Shown in pieces: positions 14,568 through 16,924 of a stretch of 16,924 nt of DNA (position 1 is the stretch's first letter; every line of letters starts with the position of its first letter). The stretch covers positions 1-16,924 of the forward strand of contig NZ_JAUMTY010000048.1 in NCBI RefSeq assembly GCF_030530965.1. The letters run 5' to 3'. A program made the translations under genes and the position numbers. The notes below the pieces were generated by a model that was not told the origin of the DNA, did not search any database, and saw only the letters and a program-made list of their open reading frames with translations. The DNA comes from Corynebacterium sp. Lineage in GTDB: Bacteria > Actinomycetota > Actinomycetes > Mycobacteriales > Mycobacteriaceae.

Positions 14568-15983
14568 TTACTTAGCTAGTAGCGGCTCGCGCGGCCCGTT
14601 GGGGTCGGCGGGCTTGGTGCATGACGAGGGGAGCGCGTCGAAGGAGCACACGGACGGCCCGTGGTTGAGCTTCGCGTCGGGCCGAACCCCGTCGTTGGCG
14701 ATGATGTCGCGGTACGTGTCGACAGCCGGCGTCGGCGTGCGCTTCAGCGTGGGATCGTCCTTGATGTTGACGGTCCACAGCCCGAACCGCGAGCTGTAAT
14801 CGCCCCACTCGTAATTGTCGACGAGCGACCAGTGGTTGTACCCGATCAGCGGGATGCCGTCGGCCTTGGCGCGCTGGAGCCAGTACACGGTGTCGTGCAG
14901 GTAGTCCCCGCGTTCGTACCCGTCGGGCCGCGGTGCGCCGTTGTCGGTGGGCATGCCGTTTTCGACGATGTACAGCGGTTTCGTCGGGAACAGTTCGTGG
15001 TACTGGCGGAGCGCGTAGTAGATGCCTTCGGGCTCCGGGGTGACCTTGGCGAAGTCCCCGAACGCGGCGTTGATCGCGCTGAGGTTCGAGGCGGACACGC
15101 TGTAGTAGAAGTCGATGCCGACAAAGTCGACGTCGGGCTCGACGCGTTTCTGCAGGATTTCGCGTTGCACGGGGGCGATGGTCGGCAGGAATGCGTAGTT
15201 CGTGCCGGTTTGAGCCTTTGGATCGGCCTTGTGCGCCGCGTCGTGCCCGATCTTGTTCAGCCGGACGATGGTGTCAAGGTATTTCGGCAGGTCAGTGGCC
15301 TGCGCAATGCCGATCTCGACGTCGTGCCCGAAGAACACGAACGGCTCGTTGAGCGTGATCCACATGGTGTCATTGCCACCCCACCGGTCCGTGATGAAGT
15401 TGGCGTACTCCTGGAAGTGCTCCGCGGCATAGTCGCTGGTAATGCCGCCATTATCCTCGACCCACCCGGGGTAGACGTAGTGCATCATGGTGATCATGGG
15501 CACCATGCCGTGGGAGCGGATCTCCTTGACGACGTCGTCGTAGTACGCGATTTCTTTCTGGTCGAACTGCCCGGGGTGTGGCTCGATGCGGGCCCACTCG
15601 ACTCCGAACCGGAACGTGTTAACACCGAGCGACGCGGCGTTGGCGATGTCTTCCTTGTAGCGGTGGCGGAAGTCTGCAGCATTGCCGACGGGGTCCACGT
15701 CGGGATCCTTCGGATCGGTGGCGTAGCGGCTCCAGTTGCTGTCGCGGTTGTCGCCTTCGACCTGGAAACCAGAGGTGGCGACGCCCCAGTGGAAGAGGCC
15801 CTGTTCACCGGGCTGCCCGGTGCGGAGGAATGTCTTGGGGTGTGGTGCGTCTCCGGCGGCTGCTGTGCCGCTTCCGGTGACGAGTGTGGTGCCGGCGAGG
15901 GTTCCTGCTGCGAGGACTGCGGCAGCTGTTGTGGTGAGGAATCGCCTGCGTGAAACGGGGGAGCCGTAAAAACCAGAGAACAT
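14568..15983 (-). CDS. Tat-exported glycoside hydrolase family 1 (beta-glucosidase-like)
   Basis: Retaining beta-glycosidase with a (beta/alpha)8 barrel, 471 residues. The N-terminus has a twin-arginine motif SRRRFL (11-16) and an Ala/Thr/Gly-rich core with likely cleavage near GTAAA43, so it should be exported folded. GH1 landmarks are SGFQVEG (71-77, Gln74), the acid/base Glu213 in TLNEP, the nucleophile Glu341 in IVENG and the aglycone-side signature NHWSLVDNYEWGD (383-395). Most GH1 enzymes are cytoplasmic, so export is notable. Cys446/Cys455 in the short C-terminal tail may form a disulphide. The ATG at 15983 has no SD and a GATAAT -10 only about 9 nt upstream, pointing to leaderless translation. 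A CRP/GlxR-like site lies further upstream. It shares a transcript with the lipase behind it. Glucosidase versus galactosidase or other specificity cannot be decided here. Confidence 0.92.
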   Translation of the reverse strand: MFSGFYGSPVSRRRFLTTTAAAVLAAGTLAGTTLVTGSGTAAAGDAPHPKTFLRTGQPGEQGLFHWGVATSGFQVEGDNRDSNWSRYATDPKDPDVDPVGNAADFRHRYKEDIANAASLGVNTFRFGVEWARIEPHPGQFDQKEIAYYDDVVKEIRSHGMVPMITMMHYVYPGWVEDNGGITSDYAAEHFQEYANFITDRWGGNDTMWITLNEPFVFFGHDVEIGIAQATDLPKYLDTIVRLNKIGHDAAHKADPKAQTGTNYAFLPTIAPVQREILQKRVEPDVDFVGIDFYYSVSASNLSAINAAFGDFAKVTPEPEGIYYALRQYHELFPTKPLYIVENGMPTDNGAPRPDGYERGDYLHDTVYWLQRAKADGIPLIGYNHWSLVDNYEWGDYSSRFGLWTVNIKDDPTLKRTPTPAVDTYRDIIANDGVRPDAKLNHGPSVCSFDALPSSCTKPADPNGPREPLLAK

Positions 15984-15988
15984 GGTTT

Positions 15989-15999
15989 CAGATTATCTG
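15989..15999 (-). promoter_or_regulatory. Leaderless promoter -10 of the GH1-lipase operon
   Basis: The minus strand reads CAGATAATCTG, a perfect 5-bp palindrome around GATAAT (complement of 15992-15997). A start site 6-7 nt downstream would fall within 2-3 nt of the ATG at 15983, so the message would be leaderless. No -35 is recognisable, which fits an activator-dependent promoter. Confidence 0.5.
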
Positions 16000-16040
16000 T
16001 TTTTGATTCACTTTTGGGGGTGCATGTTGTGTGTTCGTGT

Positions 16041-16056
16041 TGTGGGAATAGTCACG
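16041..16056. promoter_or_regulatory. GlxR/CRP-like binding site
   Basis: TGTGGGAATAGTCACG matches the CRP-family consensus TGTGA-N6-TCACA at 8 of 10 defined positions. Its centre (about 16048.5) is close to 62-63 nt upstream of the predicted GH1 start of transcription, the classic class I activation distance. GlxR is the cAMP-responsive regulator of corynebacteria and controls many carbon-source genes. The site is seen; binding is inferred. Confidence 0.45.
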
Positions 16057-16068
16057 TGGTGGTGTCGG

Positions 16069-16092
16069 TGGCAACCCCGTAGGGATATGCCA
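16069..16092. repeat. Small interrupted hairpin in the GH1 / AlbA_2 intergenic region
   Basis: TGGCA (16069-16073) pairs with TGCCA (16088-16092) and an inner CCC (16075-16077) with GGG (16082-16084) around a CGTA loop. There is no T-run. It might be a structured element or chance in GC-rich DNA. Confidence 0.3.
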
Positions 16093-16172
16093 GTGGTCTC
16101 AAACGCAAACAGGTCCTCTAAGAATTGGCAGGCATCCCGCGCTAATACGCTTCACCACTACCGCTTTTGGCG

Positions 16173-16244
16173 TAACACTACACATACATACAACATGAAC
16201 ACTACACATGATGAGTGTTATGTGTAGTGTTAGTGTGCAGTGTT
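16173..16244. repeat. Direct and inverted AACACTACACAT repeat array (candidate operator)
   Basis: AACACTACACAT occurs at 16174-16185 and 16198-16209 (24 bp apart, same face of the helix). Its exact reverse complement ATGTGTAGTGTT is at 16220-16231. The outer pair matches over 14 bp (TAACACTACACATA 16173-16186 against TATGTGTAGTGTTA 16219-16232). Two further AGTGTT hexamers lie at 16214-16219 and 16239-16244, making five half-sites in 71 bp. The array ends 30 bp before the AlbA_2 start. It looks like a multi-site operator over the promoter of that gene; the inner arms could also form a 12-bp stem with a 10-nt loop in RNA. Confidence 0.8.
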
Positions 16245-16274
16245 CAGTCTTGATCAGTGAATGGGGGGCTCTCT

Positions 16275-16924
16275 ATGCAAGAGCAAGAGCTCAAAGAAGT
16301 TGTAGCGAAGCTACGCGAAACCGGCACCGACACCGCCACTATTGAGGTGAAGTCCGCACAGGGTGGACTCCCCAGAGATCTGGCTGCTTCGATCGTTGCT
16401 TTCGCGAATTCTCGCGGTGGCACAGTAATTTTGGGCTTGGATGAAAACTCCGGCTTTAGCGCGCACCAAAAATTCCCGGCACAACGGATTCGAGACGCGT
16501 TCGAAAACATGTGCAGCCAGACTATCGTCCCGGCTATTCGCCCAACTTTCCTGGATATCATCCCTTTCGAAGAAAGTTCTGTGGTAGTAGCTTCGATCCC
16601 TGAAGCAGACGAGCGAAACAAGCCCGTTTACCTCAAAAATAAGGGAAAATACCAAGGTTCTTACGTGCGTGTCGCTGATGGCGATCACAAGCTTGAACGC
16701 TATGAAATTGATCGACTTATTGAGCAGTCTCACCAACCAACATGGGATCAAGAGATAGTCGCGGAAGCAACTATTGCCGACCTAGATCAAGACATTCTGC
16801 AACAACTACTTGAGCGTGAACGCACCCTACATCCACGACTTTTCGGCAAGGCCGATGATGCTACCGCACTCCAACGGCTCAACATTGCGAAAAAAGATAG
16901 CCAAGATGTTTTGCGCCCCACACT
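16275..16924 (+). CDS. AlbA_2 (Schlafen-like) domain protein (3' partial)
   Basis: Open frame of 216 codons from ATG 16275 to the window end without a stop. Residues about 20-60 (ATIEVKSAQGGLP..., then IVAFANSRGGTVILGLDE) are the hallmark of the AlbA_2 / Slfn nucleic-acid-binding domain, with the conserved E-x-K and AFAN-x-x-GG. A KPVYLKNKG...GSYVRVADG segment (about 119-137) is the usual end of that domain. After it begins the helical middle region (ATIADLDQDILQQLLE). Full-length relatives normally continue for several hundred residues with an ATPase-like and/or winged-helix part, so at least half is missing here. The SD is poor (GGGGGG 16263-16268). GC is about 50% with many CAA, GAA and AAA codons, unlike the neighbours, which suggests acquisition. 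Role (regulator, RNA-binding or defence-related) is not established. Confidence 0.8.
   Translation, partial: MQEQELKEVVAKLRETGTDTATIEVKSAQGGLPRDLAASIVAFANSRGGTVILGLDENSGFSAHQKFPAQRIRDAFENMCSQTIVPAIRPTFLDIIPFEESSVVVASIPEADERNKPVYLKNKGKYQGSYVRVADGDHKLERYEIDRLIEQSHQPTWDQEIVAEATIADLDQDILQQLLERERTLHPRLFGKADDATALQRLNIAKKDSQDVLRPT

Noticed and set aside
14661..15953. 430-codon plus-strand frame opposite the GH1 gene
   Set aside because: The GH1 catalytic motifs are on the minus strand; the plus frame is a Val/Asp/Gly-rich shadow.
16173..16244. CRISPR-like reading of the AACACTACACAT repeats
   Set aside because: Units are only 12 bp, irregularly spaced and in both orientations, with no spacers of constant length and no cas gene in the window.
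16244..16751. Minus-strand frames over the AlbA_2 gene
   Set aside because: They oppose a frame with a clear AlbA_2 signature that stays open to the window end, and show no motif of their own.

Overview
The window looks like chromosomal DNA of a high-GC actinobacterium of the Mycobacteriales, most probably a Corynebacterium. I infer this from three things: the gene content and order (ssd-tadABC-pilin-tadE cluster, MrfA-like helicase, cspA, topA), the actinobacterial TopA architecture (no zinc fingers, GRYGPY-type repeats and a lysine-rich tail), and many GTG starts with 4-bp ATGA/GTGA overlaps. I judge GC at about 58-60% by eye, falling to about 50% in the last 650 bases. No rRNA, tRNA, CRISPR array, transposase or phage gene is visible.

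Layout: (1) 1-4934, plus strand: a compact actinobacterial tad/Flp-type cluster. It runs ssd (5' end cut by the window), tadA, tadB, tadC, a 169-bp gap, a Flp-like DUF4244 pilin, a TadE-like pseudopilin and a second TadE-like protein. (2) 4994-9358, minus strand: a DEAH-box helicase with a C-terminal four-cysteine cluster, preceded in its direction of transcription by a secreted TAP-type alpha/beta hydrolase. (3) 9659-13538, plus strand: cspA with an excellent intrinsic terminator, topA, and a small two-TM protein with an L7/L12-like tail. (4) 13533-15983, minus strand: a Tat-exported GH1 glycosidase followed 12 bp later by an exported lipase, probably one operon. A GlxR/CRP-like site lies near -62 of a likely leaderless promoter. 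(5) 15984-16274: an intergenic region with a dense set of AACACT/AGTGTT repeats. (6) 16275-end: the 5' part of an AlbA_2 (Schlafen-like) gene with lower GC, cut by the window.

How the parts fit: genes 2-7 should build a short Tad-type surface fibre or pseudopilus at the cytoplasmic membrane. TadA supplies ATP hydrolysis, TadB/TadC the membrane platform, and the DUF4244 and TadE-like proteins the subunits; Ssd is the CpaE-like ATPase. No prepilin peptidase is in the window. The helicase and the cspA-topA block are nucleic-acid housekeeping genes that travel with this cluster in actinobacteria. The three exported hydrolases (TAP-like, GH1, lipase) look like a nutrient-scavenging layer placed around this conserved core. 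The least ordinary parts are the repeat array and AlbA_2 gene at the right end, the long WW-x-R-G leaders of the two prepilin-like proteins, the charged insertion in the TAP-like hydrolase, and the predicted cAMP-type control of the GH1-lipase unit.
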